In this document: positions 20,466-30,190 of the stretch, one piece after another
Position numbering within the stretch: position 1 is the stretch's first letter
Layout: every line of letters starts with the position of its first letter
Source: Rhizoclosmatium globosum
Taxonomy: Eukaryota; Chytridiomycota; Chytridiomycetes; Chytridiales; Chytriomycetaceae
DNA length: 46,414 nucleotides
Reading direction: 5' to 3'
Assembly (NCBI GenBank): GCA_002104985.1
Contig: MCGO01000261.1
Coordinates: 1-46,414, forward strand
Program-made: the position numbers and the translations under genes
Notes under the pieces: generated by a model
Database searches by the model: none
What the model saw: only the letters and a program-made list of their open reading frames with translations
What the model was told of the DNA's origin: nothing

Positions 20466-21238
20466 ATGACTATCTTTGCAATCTGCGATGCTGACGCCCT
20501 CTGTGGAGAAACGCTCGAAGTTGCAGGGGAGGCCACTTTCTTCTGCCAGCAATGTGTGGAAACTGAGGAAAGAACGAATGCCAACAATGACGTACCAAAG
20601 GCGTGTCCAATGTGTTCCTGAGACGTTCCTTCAAGTACTGATATGATGTGGATCCAAGACGCCAACACCTACATTTGCATCACATGTGTTCAGAAAGAAG
20701 AAGAGGAAGTGAGGAGAGGGTTGACAAAGTGCTTTATTTGCGACGGTGTGTTTGAGCCTCAGATTTGTTTCAAGTTATGATCCAAGATAGTGAAGATGAC
20801 GACGTAATGGAGACTACTTGCGCAATATGTCGTGAATATCTTAGGCTGGATGATCTTGATATTGACGCTGTTGTGGAGGAGTTGAATTACTTGTCGGTGG
20901 CTCCCATAATTGACGCCACACCTGTTCAATCACAGTGTCTTTGTTGTGTGAAAAGCAACGTGCAAATAGTATTTGTACATCCCACACAGGGGCACAAGAC
21001 TATTGTCTGCGAAAGTTGTCATCAACTATTGATTGTTGAGTTCTATTTTTGGAGTGGATCAAAGTACACAGATATACGACATGAGTTGGAGCTTGAGAAA
21101 TACGTGAAAATGTGGGTTCTTTATTTGAAGTTAAGGGTTACTGAGTGGAATCACAGAAAGCGACAATTTGAAAAGTACCTGAAACAACCCAATTTCAGGC
21201 AAGATTCTCGCAACAGGAGAAGGCTCAAGCAGAACTAG
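20466..21238 (+). pseudogene. Cysteine-rich N-terminal region of the nested transposase
   Basis: Two partly open frames (20466–20621 and 20765–21238, with an open stretch between) encode repeated CxxC pairs: FCQQC, ACPMC, ICITC, CFIC, TCAIC, CLCC and CESC. This suggests zinc-binding modules ahead of the DDE domain. After the last pair comes a helical basic stretch rich in Lys, Arg and Gln. A TGA and at least one frame change separate the parts. It probably once formed the DNA-binding half of the transposase; that link is inferred from position. No specific zinc-finger family is recognised. Confidence 0.5.
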
Positions 21239-21323
21239 AAATCATTCGAATAATTCAGAAATACCGGAATGATATAGGTGCAAGCTCCGGGTATAAATCA
21301 ATGACTGACTACCTCCGCAAAGA

Positions 21324-22100
21324 TTGTCGAATTGCGGTAACATGGTTCGGAAGATAAGGAGACAAATTGCAGCACTAAATAGCCTTAGGAACCACGTACA
21401 AAGTGTTTTGAGGGAGTTAGAATCAGACTTGGCTTCAGATCGAAAGTTTCGAAGGTTGGAACGAAAGAATTACGTTGGTGGAGGACATTTGAAAAGTGCG
21501 CCTTTGATCAGCACGATAAGTTTAGAGTATACGGTTTATTTGTGCATGGGGGTATTGACTGTTACAGCCGATTCCTGCTTTGGCTTCGAGTTTGGAAAAC
21601 CAATCGGCGTGGGTCTTTGATAGCCGGATACTATTTGGAGGCGTGCTTGCAGTTTTGCAGCATGTTGTTTCATACTTTTTGATTTGATTTGACTGTAAGC
21701 AGGAGTTTGGGAAGGAACTATTTCCGATCAAGGGATCGAGAACAACTTTCTCGGTGATCTTCAAATCACTTCGAAAGGGGCAAGTGCTGTCCCAACCGGC
21801 TGAGGAATAAACTTTGGGATAGGAGTATACTCGTAACTACCCTTTCTCTAACACAAATTTAGTATTGACCAAAACGTACAGAAGTAAATACCTGACTCAA
21901 TGACTGTTGCGGTATATGCACTCACTATGAAGGCGTATTGATATGATTTTACAAGTGTGGGTTGGGGGGCTGGGTTATTTGGTCTCGTGTATTGTCGGCC
22001 ATTTCGTTCGACTGGATCAAAGTGTCGAGTGCCTCCAGAGGAATTGCCCACAGAATCACCTACTTTCCTGAGTTCTGCGTTCTTTTGCTTCAGAACTATG
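21324..22100 (+). pseudogene. Integrase-type DDE transposase core, degenerate
   Basis: The frame around 21500–21640 reads FDQHDKFRVYGLFVHGGID then CYSRF, the first-Asp strand of an rve-type integrase core as found in fungal and animal 'integrase core domain' proteins. The first catalytic Asp codon is 21557–21559. The second signature, SDQGIEN, lies at 21723–21743 in another frame, so at least one indel separates them. Upstream, a helical RKIRRQIAALNSLRNHVQ segment fits the linker before the core. The conserved third-acidic region downstream is not readable. Confidence 0.65.
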
Positions 22101-22382
22101 AAGGAACGTTAGTAACGGTGAGATAAGTTTTGGAACATACTGAGAATGAAACAGCTCTAACAAAACATTTGACCATTCTCAAATGCTTCAACGTCGTTCT
22201 CTCCACAGTTCAAATTTCCATAAAATGTGGCACTTCGGACAGTATCCGGTATACCGGTAGGTTTGTTTTTGGAGCTGAGCTTTGCAGCAAGACTTTTGAC
22301 GACTCCCCTGAGGGATCCTTCCAGTAATCATTCGTTTGACCACATCCATACCATAACCATACAGTCAATCACTGTAATAAAA

Positions 22383-22461
22383 GGATACTTAAAGCGTCTT
22401 TTATCATTTAGACAACATCATTTTAATAAATGGATACTTTAAAGCGTCTTATATTATTTAG
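22383..22461 (+). repeat. Subterminal tandem repeat in the nested transposon
   Basis: Two 29–30-bp units (22383–22411 and 22432–22461) share GGATACTT(T)AAAGCGTCTT and end ATTTAG. They lie just inside the right inverted repeat. Subterminal repeats often serve as transposase-binding sites; that role is inferred. Confidence 0.7.
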
Positions 22462-22486
22462 TCCCCAAAAGTTGAAAAGGGTTGTG

Positions 22487-22559
22487 ATCTGATTGGTCAA
22501 GAAATATGATTGGTGGGAAAATCTTTTTCGAATCTTGGGCAGGCATACGGGCCACTGTA
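22487..22559 (-). repeat. Right terminal inverted repeat of the nested transposon
   Basis: 73 bp whose reverse complement begins TACAGTGGCCCGTATG and matches the left end. It is followed immediately by the CTTTAC target copy. Confidence 0.88.
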
Positions 22560-23244
22560 CTTTACGCTTCAATGTACCAATGCGAGAGATGTTGAACCAT
22601 TCCTAAGTCCCGCATCAACTCTCATTACGAAAATGGCTCAACTGAGTGGAGACCAAATCAGTGAAGAAGGAATTGTTGGAACAATTCTATTGGCAATGCA
22701 GGTAGGCTCTTCTGGCTGGCGGTGAACTTCCAGACCGGACAAAATAATTCAGCAAATGCGTGATGAGGCAAGACGTCAAGTAAAGACTCACAATGATGCT
22801 GTTAAGTCAGAGGCAAATCTAGCCCAACGATCTGGAAACGGGAGACCAAGTAGCGAGAGGAAACGATGCAAATGGTGCCAGAAAAACCATTCAGACGATT
22901 CATGTTTCGTCAAGTACCCAGAGAAAGCGCCTGATTGGTTCAAGGAAATGCTGGAGAAGAAGAAGAAAAGAAAGGAGGAGGTTGGAAACTTTGCAGATAT
23001 TGGAAAATCCAATAAAGGCTCCGGTGCTTGGGGAGATTCCCCCTATTACTTCTTGTTGGCTTCTCTTGTCTGGCAAATCATCAAAATGTTCATTGATAGT
23101 GTTGGGAGAGTATTGGTTCGGAACGTATATGCGAACGCGAAACCCACAATTCAACTACCATGTGTAAAGAAGGGGGAAAGCTCTGTGTTATTCACTCGTG
23201 GAAATCTTGAACTGCTCTCATGTGATAGAAAGTGCCACTTTTGA
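22560..23244 (+). pseudogene. Copia gag C-terminus and protease relic
   Basis: Continues the retrotransposon gag after the nested element: MAQLSGDQISEEG and ILLAM match the gag end. A frame change near 22700 leads to ELPDRTK-like and QQMRDEARR sequence. A zinc knuckle follows, CKWC.....DDSC with a His between (about 22867–22908), the nucleic-acid-binding motif of gag. A Lys/Glu-rich linker leads to a retroviral-type aspartic protease trace, MFIDS, with YANAK and KKGESSVL as in copia proteases (about 23085–23190). Sequence similarity ends near 23244. Confidence 0.65.
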
Positions 23245-23289
23245 AGAAGATGGAGGGGACGAGTTGTGGTACCGTCCCCAACCAAATAC

Positions 23290-24180
23290 TCAGTTCAAGG
23301 TTGGCTAGCATATCCAGTTATGAAAGTATTATCAATGGTGAAAATCCTGCCAAAGTCGGTAGACAGCCTTTGGTTTAGTCGTCCAAGGAAGAAATAGCAA
23401 GGAAGATGGCCAGTAAAGGGGTGCTGATATATTAGCAAAGTCTTTAATAAAACGTCGGAGTATTGTGCGAACCCTAAGAATCGTTGCATTTTGGGGACGC
23501 TCGTCGGCCGTTCCCAATTTCATAGGTCCTGCATTTTACTTGGATCTTTTCTGAGTCCGTCTTCGGAGATTACATGTCCTAAGAAAGGGAGTGAAGTATG
23601 GAAGAGTTAACATTTACTTGGTTTCAATTTCAAGTTGAACTGTTCAAGTCTACTGAAAATCTCTTCTAAGTGTTTGAAGTGTTCGTCAACAGAGTCACTA
23701 AACACTATAATGTCATCGACGTAAACCATGGTGAAGACCCATTTAAGACCGGAAAGCACTCGATCCATTGCACGTTGGAATGTTGGGGGTGAATTAATTA
23801 ATCCGAAAGGCATAACTTTGAATTCGTAAAGTCCTTGACTGGATATGAGCGCCGTTTTATGTCTGTCTTCTTCAGCGACGGGGATTTGCCAAAAACCCGA
23901 GAGTAAATCGAATTAACTAAAAATCTTTTTATTGCTAACAGCGTCAAAGATTTCTTCAATTCGAGGGAGTGGGTATCGGTCGGGTATGGTCATGGCATTG
24001 AGTTTTCTGAAGTCAACACAAAATCGCCAAGATCCATCTGACTTTTTCGCAAGTACTACCGGTGATGCGAATTGGGATTTAGATGGGTCAATTACGTTTC
24101 CCGTGATCATCTTACCGGTGTGGTCTTTTAGTATAGCTGTTCTTCCTTGTTACGACGGAGAAGTCTTCTCCGAGTGATCT
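23290..24180 (-). mobile_element. Ty3/gypsy reverse transcriptase fragment
   Basis: Minus-strand relic of gypsy pol. From right to left: FASPVVLAKKSDGSWRFCVD and FRKLNAMTIPDRYPLPRIEEI (24110–23913), then MPFGLINSPPTFQRAMDRVL and the catalytic MVYVDDIIVFSD (23813–23607). An LGHVISEDGL-like stretch and a YASQP segment reminiscent of the RNase H start follow (to about 23295). At least three frame changes interrupt it. No gypsy LTR, gag or integrase is seen. It opposes the copia element and probably is a separate insertion or rearrangement. Confidence 0.82.
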
Positions 24181-24250
24181 GTCGACAGGTTAGTCCGCAC
24201 CCACTCCCTCACCATTCCACTACAGAACCGACTAACTTACCCAAGCAGGA

Positions 24251-24931
24251 GGTATGTAGTTGGAAGTGTGATAAGCGACATCAAGGTGAGCGTGACGGGG
24301 TTGCGTGGAGATTCCGGACCGGGACTGAACGGAACTCCGCTTCCGACCACTCCCGTCTGTCCGTGGATTGCACATGTGATCCCGTTCTTCGCTTTTTCAC
24401 AATGAACACTTCCAGTGCCTGCCACACAAGTCGCCCGTCCTAACATTCCTAAACCTTCAGAATATGGGTTGGTATGTGTGCTTCTTTTCATTCCGGCCTC
24501 CTCGGCTAACTCGACTCTTTTCGTGAATCAAGGTGTTACCATTTGAAAGGTGCGATGGATTTCAGGGATTGATAGATTCTTGACTGTTCGCTGTATTGTT
24601 TGAATCTTGAAATTCTGTATGATAAAATTTGAGTGCTTTCTATTTAAGGACGTCGTCTTGGCCGATGCAGAAAATCAAAAACTGTTTCTTGCAGCACACA
24701 CCACTCAGAAACATAGCATGTGATCGTTGCTGGTGGTGTTGATCCAGTATCGTATGCTCTCAATCGTCTTTCCGTTGCCTCAGACCAATCGCAGCCGCGA
24801 ATAGAGCCTAGAGCCACCTCTAATGCAATTTCATGGAGGCGAAAAAAAGGGTTGAAGGCTGTCCACTTTCTTGGCTCGCCCAAAGTGGTGGACTAAGAAA
24901 TTAATTCGATTTCGCGGAAAGCATCAATCAA
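24251..24931. other. Spacer between mobile-element nest and next gene
   Basis: No recognised gene. Two minus-strand frames (24237–24491 and 24644–24883, 84 and 79 codons) resemble no family I know. The first ends in a hydrophobic, GPI-signal-like run but has no start context, and may be decayed element or gene sequence. Confidence 0.4.
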
Positions 24932-25700
24932 ATGCCAATTGACGTCCTTGCTCTCACCACCGTCAACAGCACAGTTGCTGAATCGCTCATGACATGTGTA
25001 GGCCCACACATCACCAGTCTCTACCGCTGCGTAGGCTCGTTTGTTTCCGCGATACCAACAGCCACGGCAACGTCCAACAGCCTCGGCTTCAACTTGCCAC
25101 CAGCCAGCGCTTTCGATAATGCAATTGCCTGCGTCTGCGACAAGGCCGCCTCCGACTCATTCAACGCTGCCCTTACTTCCTGCGTCACCAACTCCCCTTA
25201 CCCAGTCGATGCCGGGAAGACTGCCAACCTCTTTGGAAGCTTGTATGACTCGTTCTGTACCAACGGTCAATCTCAGGCCTGCAAGACTGAGATCCAGAAG
25301 GCATTGGACTTGCTTCCAACCTTGGTCACACCTGAACTCGTTCAGGGAGTTAACAAGCTCAACTTCACTTCTGTCAATAGCATTACTACTGGTATTACTT
25401 CGCAAGTCCAGACCATTACCGCTCCTCTCTGCATTGAGGTAGTTTAATTGTATTGATTCATAGTCAAAGTGGCTAACATCTCTTAATTACCAGGGACGTG
25501 CGTTGGTTCAAAACTGTCTTGCTCCAGAACTGGCTCCTTTCGTCAACTGTCCAGGTGACGCCAAGGCCTCAGTGACTGTTACAAAGGCAGCTACCGCTGG
25601 AGCTGCTGCCACCACTATTGCCCCTTCCAGCATCAAGTCTAATGCTGGAACTGTTGCGATGAGTTTGGCCCTCCTCGTTTCCGCTATTTTTCTTGCTTAA
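24932..25700 (+). CDS. Putative cysteine-rich cell-surface protein with GPI-anchor signal
   Basis: Two exons (24932–25438 and 25494–25700) join in frame to 237 residues. It has about ten cysteines spread over the first 200 residues (LMTCVGP, LYRCVGS, ACVCDK, SFCTNG, ACKTE, PLCIE, NCLAP, VNCPG), suggesting a disulfide-bonded extracellular domain. A Thr/Ala-rich stalk and a C-terminal hydrophobic segment (AMSLALLVSAIFLA) are typical of GPI addition. The N-terminus has no clear signal peptide, so a first exon may be missing. Family not recognised. Confidence 0.65.
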
Positions 25701-25903
25701 ACTCGGATCCAATGTGCACACTGCACACTCGTTTCGTCTTGTAAAAGCAACAGAATACATAGAATAAATACCTTTGAATAACATGGCGCTGTATAAGACA
25801 AACCTTTTAAGTAATTAAATGTGTCATGGATAAAAAGTCAAGGATCCTGGGCGCTGCACCTTGTTGACTTCGCGCTTCCAAAAAACGATCTCGCAAAACC
25901 CAA

Positions 25904-26486
25904 ATGGCCTCTACAGACCTCACCCCCGAGCAACGCGCAGCGCTGAGTAAGATCCAAGTCTGTCACGATGTTTCCGCATTCGATCCAAACGATCCAAGCA
26001 AGCTTATTCATCCAGGTGAAATGGATCCAGAAACACTTGTGACTAGTGTGCACATCACCCCAACTCAGCTGTGGATCCACGGATTCATCGCAGTGTATTG
26101 TATTGCAGGTCTCACAGTGTCCTTTTATCTTGGGAAAGCCGATTTCTATAATTGTATGGAAAGTCTTGCAAATGCGTGACCAGCGCAGAGGCAAACTTGG
26201 TCTGCAACCAATTATTCCAGAGCAAAAAAGTCTATCACTTGTGAATGCTCCAGCTCCAGCTGCAACAGAACCAGGAAGCCCTGGCACAAATATTCCCCCA
26301 TCTGCAATTTCTTCTGCCAGTGCGAGAGCACAGTCGCCTCCTCCGTCATTTGTCTCAATTCCTGCTCCGCAACCAGTTCTTGTCCCAATTCCATCACCTA
26401 CATCAACCTCTAATCAACAACGAACCCAACAATCTCCAGCCATACCTCCGTCTGGTGCCAATGCAAGGTTAAATGGGTCAAAGTAG
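25904..26486 (+). CDS. Small single-pass membrane protein with Pro/Ser-rich tail, unknown
   Basis: Not recognised. The N-terminal 60 residues are acidic and soluble; one membrane span follows at about residues 60–78 (LWIHGFIAVYCIAGLTVSFYL). The best model uses a very short intron (26154–26190, 37 nt) that changes frame into a Pro/Ala/Ser-rich tail (PPPSFVSIPAPQPVLVPIPSP) ending SNQQ...NGSK, 181 residues in total. Without the intron the protein stops at residue 91. The tail composition and clean joining favour splicing. Confidence 0.55.
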
Positions 26487-26488
26487 AT

Positions 26489-26531
26489 ATCAGGAACCTC
26501 TATATCCGTTTATTATGAAGACTATCGATCA
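26489..26531. repeat. Short dispersed repeat, copy 2
   Basis: Partner of 16737–16783, lying just after the stop of the small membrane-protein gene. Same strand orientation; lacks the 4-bp TAAT present in copy 1. Confidence 0.55.
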
Positions 26532-26729
26532 CAAAAGCTGTCAACCAAACACTCCAGTTTTCATCAACTGTCACTACTTGCAAGGAACCACCTACTCCGA
26601 ATACTTATACTTTCTCTACTTTTGTTGTTGTTCAAATTCTCACGTAACTAATATTTGTTACTTTTTACTGGTATTTAATAAGGTTCATTTTGGCACACTC
26701 GTTTGATGCCCAATGATAAAATATGGGCC

Positions 26730-28862
26730 TCATTGCAAGTACCCCCGCAATATAAGCGTCCAATCGTAGAACTGGTCTTCGTCGCTTATCAACAAGTTCT
26801 GTGGAGCTTGAACTGAGGTAAATATTTCAAGCGTCCAGTCTCCAAATGGCTTTTCACCCCAATAATGCACTGACATAAATGTCCAAGGGTCAAAACCGTC
26901 TGTAGATACATCGAACGGCCTCGGTGTTGCGAGAAAAGATTTAGTTCCAGCAGGAGACGTTAGCACAATCGTCAAGAAGCGGCGTGCAGGGTGCAACAAG
27001 TGTATTTTGACTTGGACATGTTCCAAGGATGATATCCTTGAATTTTTCAAATTGCTTGGTGTTACACTTATCACTGACTTGAATGTTGGTTCGTTGTGCT
27101 CTGATCCAACAGAAATTGTTGGAAACTTGAGCCCCACAATTGCTTTTTTCCGAAACTCCAGTTGCGGTGTTGGTAGCAACAAAGACCGAGATTTCGCCGC
27201 TTGAACAAGCTTGTCAGCATTCAACTTTCCAAATCCATATTTGTGCGAGACTTTCAAACCAGCGCCATTTATGGACCAACTACTGTCGTTCTCATCCGTT
27301 ACGTCGCCATTCCTCACGATAATATCTTGAAGATCTCTCCAACCCAACTCAGGTCGCGCTTCAAGCATCAGTGCAATAATTCCTGCAGTCACAGGCGCTG
27401 CTGCGCTTGTACCAGAATGCACTCCGGTACACCCACCACCCACATCTGTAGTCCAAATTCCAACTCCAGCACCTCCAGAAAATGTAACTCCCAAATGAGC
27501 AGCGCAAAACTCTCCATATGATGGCATAACACCCCGATGATTTATCGCCCCAACCGCAATAGTATAAATCGAGTTTGCATACCCATCAAAGTTACAATTA
27601 TCCTGCGCCTCCCCACCCCCATTCCCACTCGCAAACACAAACACAGAGCCTTTACCACCTCGCCCCACTTGAACACCTCGTTCCAATGCAGCAGAACTCC
27701 ATCGCCCAGGACCATCTACACTTTCCCCGTCGTCATCAGGCCCCAACTGCTGCTGTAAATATCGTTTTCTTGATTCATCCAATTCAGAGCTTGTGCTTCG
27801 ACTGCATCTGTCGTTGCTCCCGTAAGCACGCGTTCTCCAGCAAGTCGGGCTCCATACGCGACTCCAACGCCGCACAAGCTGTTGTTTGGCGCTGATGCGA
27901 TTTGTCCCGCGCATCGAGTTCCGTGAATGTCTTCGGGGGTGCGAGGAAGTGGGGACGGGGATTTTGTTGAGAAGTCGTATGAGGTGGAGAGCGAGAATGT
28001 GTTTGTGTTGAAGTCGGGGTGCTCGAGCTCGATGCCGTCGTCGAGTAGTGTGATGGTTACTCCAGATCCGGTGATGTTTTGTTTCCAGACTGGTACTACG
28101 TTGATGTCGTTTCCAGCTATGCGTCCATTTGAGCCGTCGTTGTACTGTGGGGGGGAGGAAAGTATAAGATCAAAAGCGAAGCGTGATGGTGTTCAAAAAA
28201 CGAACCAGATTCCACTGTTTATGAAAGAATGGATCGTTCCATCCCATAGGGTTCTTTGGAACTGACGAAAGTACGGTGTCAGGCAATGTGCTTCCATCAA
28301 GGTGAGCTACTCGTGATTTTCGCCGTGGTAGTACTGGATCATGCACAGAGGAATCCTCAACATCGATTCCAACTTGCTTCCGCCTCTGCCGCCGTTTTAT
28401 AATTTGCTCCTCCACATGAACTTGTACACCAGTTCCCTCAAAAAACAACGCCGCCTTTCGTTCAAACTCCTGTGCATCAGTCAACAGGCTTGAGCCTTCC
28501 TGGGACTCATTTCTTTGCTCTATTTGCTCTTCCTTCCGGTCATTTTGCTGGATACGTAACTTTCGAGATGATATGCGAGAAGTGGATGGTTGTATGGAAG
28601 AATGAAGGTGTGTGCTTTCGTATAGAAATGTTCCTGGAATATCCCCCACTTGTCCAAGAAATGTAATTGACTTAGGATCTGCATCTGCAAAGGCTTGAGC
28701 TTGCGCGAGTAACGATGCTTTGTCTTCAGTTGTTGGTTGCGTTCGGACAAGTTCAAGAACCCACTGTTTTCGCAGTGTCCGTGGATATGGAAGTGATGAG
28801 ACAGGTGATGATGAAAAGGCTAGCAGTAAGAGTGTATAATAAATGCAGCGAGTAGGATGCAT
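26730..28862 (-). CDS. Kexin-like proprotein convertase (subtilisin S8B), one-base frameshift
   Basis: Secreted-pathway serine protease. A signal peptide (IYYTLLLLAFSSSPVSS) starts the protein. A prodomain follows with dibasic sites (KRRQRRK, RRK). After a 61-nt intron (28205–28145) the catalytic domain shows the Asp in TLLDDGIELEHPDF, the His in HGTRCAGQIAS, an ASGNGG oxyanion segment and the Ser in HSGTSAAAP. A P-domain (about 26730–27060) ends at DWTLILRGYLQ. At 27739–27744 the conserved SSSWGPDDDG motif needs one more C: exon lengths sum to 2,072 nt, one short of a multiple of three. The error sits in a GGGGCC run and looks like a miscalled base. No membrane anchor follows the P-domain, unlike yeast Kex2. 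Kexins cut after dibasic sites. Confidence 0.88.
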
Positions 28863-29429
28863 TTTGTTTTGAGCTACTATTTGAATTTCTGGAACCGTAA
28901 AGGGGGTTTGGAATTCCGCGTTTCTTCACTTCTGATTGGAAGAACAACATCTGAAAAATGTATCCCAACCATATTTTGATTGGAATCAGTCTTAAATGTC
29001 TTTACTATTTCTAAAAATACATATCTTTCATGGAAAGTACCATATAGATTTTAATCGTTGGAATACGTGATCTTCTCGTTTTGGAAATGTAACTGACACA
29101 CCTTTCCCCCAGCTCGAGCTATTGGTACCGCCGCAGCCCACCCTGTATCCAAAGCTAGAGAATCATTTTTAGTTATGAAGCGGAAAGCTGTAGCGCCGGG
29201 CTTTATTTCGGATTAATTCAGCGTCAACAAACTCATGTAACAATTACTATTTTCGATCTACGTTCGGAAGTCTTGCTAGATGTGCAGAATTGTATGAGAA
29301 TGTTTAAGATGCGCTATTTTAGTAAGATGCGCTCAACAGAAATTTGATTTGATAACCCCAAGAATTGCCTTCCTTAAACCTTTTTGGACTATGCCACACT
29401 GCAACATTTGTCATTAGCTTTAAATCTTA
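28863..29429. other. Intergenic region with a short relic duplication
   Basis: AT-rich spacer with no gene. A 51-bp stretch at 29110–29160 resembles part of exon 1 of the gene at 30191 (positions 30226–30277), roughly three of four bases matching, ending in the shared AGCTAGAG. Confidence 0.45.
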
Positions 29430-30033
29430 TCAAATCAAATATAAAACCTCTTTCAATTCCGCATCGGTTATTGCCAAATCGCCAGTCAGCATCAGCTGCT
29501 TAAACCCAAGATCCTGTTCAGCAAACACTTGTCTTGCTTGATCGACTTGACTTTCGTTCATTTCTTCGTCTTCCTTCAATGCCCTGTAAAACCCCTCGAT
29601 ATCTGTAAACTTTCGAAAAGCTGTTCACCAGATTAACTACGAGCCAAACAACAATTTGAGCCTTACAGTTATCCTCGTCAGCCACAGTACGCAGATAGTA
29701 TCTTTTTCCCTTTTCAAAGTCTCTAATTTCAGTCACCCAGACCTTTGTTCCATCACTGTACAAATAAAAGAGAGACCGAACTGCTGCATTCAATAGAAAA
29801 CTCTGCTGAATCGCACTGTGTAGGTCACTGGTTGACATCTTTGAGATTTCGAAAGTGTAGCATAACCCTTTGTACATGACTTCAATGTGTTTGGGAGGAG
29901 TGGCGAATTGTAACCAAGTTTCTTTGGCTACCTTTTTGACCATCTCAGTTGTGGCAGAGGCTCCAAGGGACAATTCTGCAAGGACATCCCAATTGAACTC
30001 TCCCAACGATGGTTGGTTCTCTGGTTGAATCAT
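29430..30033 (-). CDS. Unknown two-exon protein, possible doublecortin-like fold
   Basis: Exons 30033–29667 and 29620–29430 with a 46-nt GT–AG intron give an uninterrupted 185-residue protein. The central part (about residues 45–120: HIEVMYKGLCYTFEI, then SLFYLYSDGTKVWVTEI, then GKRYYLRTVADE) has the strand order and 'DG..V...G..Y' turns of a doublecortin or ubiquitin-like beta-grasp domain. This is a weak, fold-level resemblance only. The C-terminal helix ends with DAELKEVLYLI. It is divergent from the next gene with a 157-bp gap. No family is assigned. Confidence 0.7.
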
Positions 30034-30190
30034 TGACGTTGACTGTGGACCCTGTGTTTGAAACCCAAGAAATGTGCCTCAAAAATTAATGGCATTCCTT
30101 GAAATTGCGAAATAAGTACGAATACAAAGAGTTAGATAACGGGCGAAGAAGCCCATTTTATTGTTGCTAATGGAATTGTTGATTTCAATT

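Larger units (their letters stand above)
20139..22565 (+). mobile_element. Complete IS3EU-like DNA transposon (20145–22559) with 6-bp target-site duplications
   Basis: A 2,415-bp element flanked by perfect direct repeats CTTTAC at 20139–20144 and 22560–22565. Its ends are inverted repeats of 74 bp (20145–20218) and 73 bp (22487–22559), differing by three substitutions and one indel near the tips. Both ends start TAC(A/G)GTGGCCC. The retrotransposon's gag frame is continuous across the duplicated target, which proves the boundaries. Inside are a cysteine-rich region and a broken integrase-type DDE domain. TAY ends, a 6-bp duplication and an IS3/retroviral-type DDE together match what I recall of the eukaryotic IS3EU superfamily; the name needs a database check. 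The transposase is frameshifted, so this copy is inactive. Confidence 0.8.
19132..23244 (+). mobile_element. Truncated Ty1/copia-type LTR retrotransposon, split by a nested DNA transposon
   Basis: The 5' part of a Ty1/copia element: LTR, untranslated leader, gag-like frame, zinc knuckle and a protease-like motif. It is cut in gag by the 2.4-kb element at 20145–22559. No integrase, reverse transcriptase or second LTR of this element is visible; the sequence changes to a reverse-oriented gypsy fragment at about 23250–23290. A TGA in gag, several frameshifts after the nested element and the missing 3' half make it a dead copy. Copia assignment rests on the gag N-terminus and is moderate. Confidence 0.75.

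Noticed and set aside
20145..22559. Tc1/mariner element with TA duplication
   Set aside because: The ends can be read as TA plus CAGTG, but CTTTAC is duplicated perfectly outside TAC...GTA, and the DDE motifs are integrase-type, so a 6-bp duplication fits better.
24644..24883. 79-codon open frame on the minus strand before the surface-protein gene
   Set aside because: It resembles no known family, has no splice or start support, and lies next to decayed mobile-element sequence; chance length is plausible.
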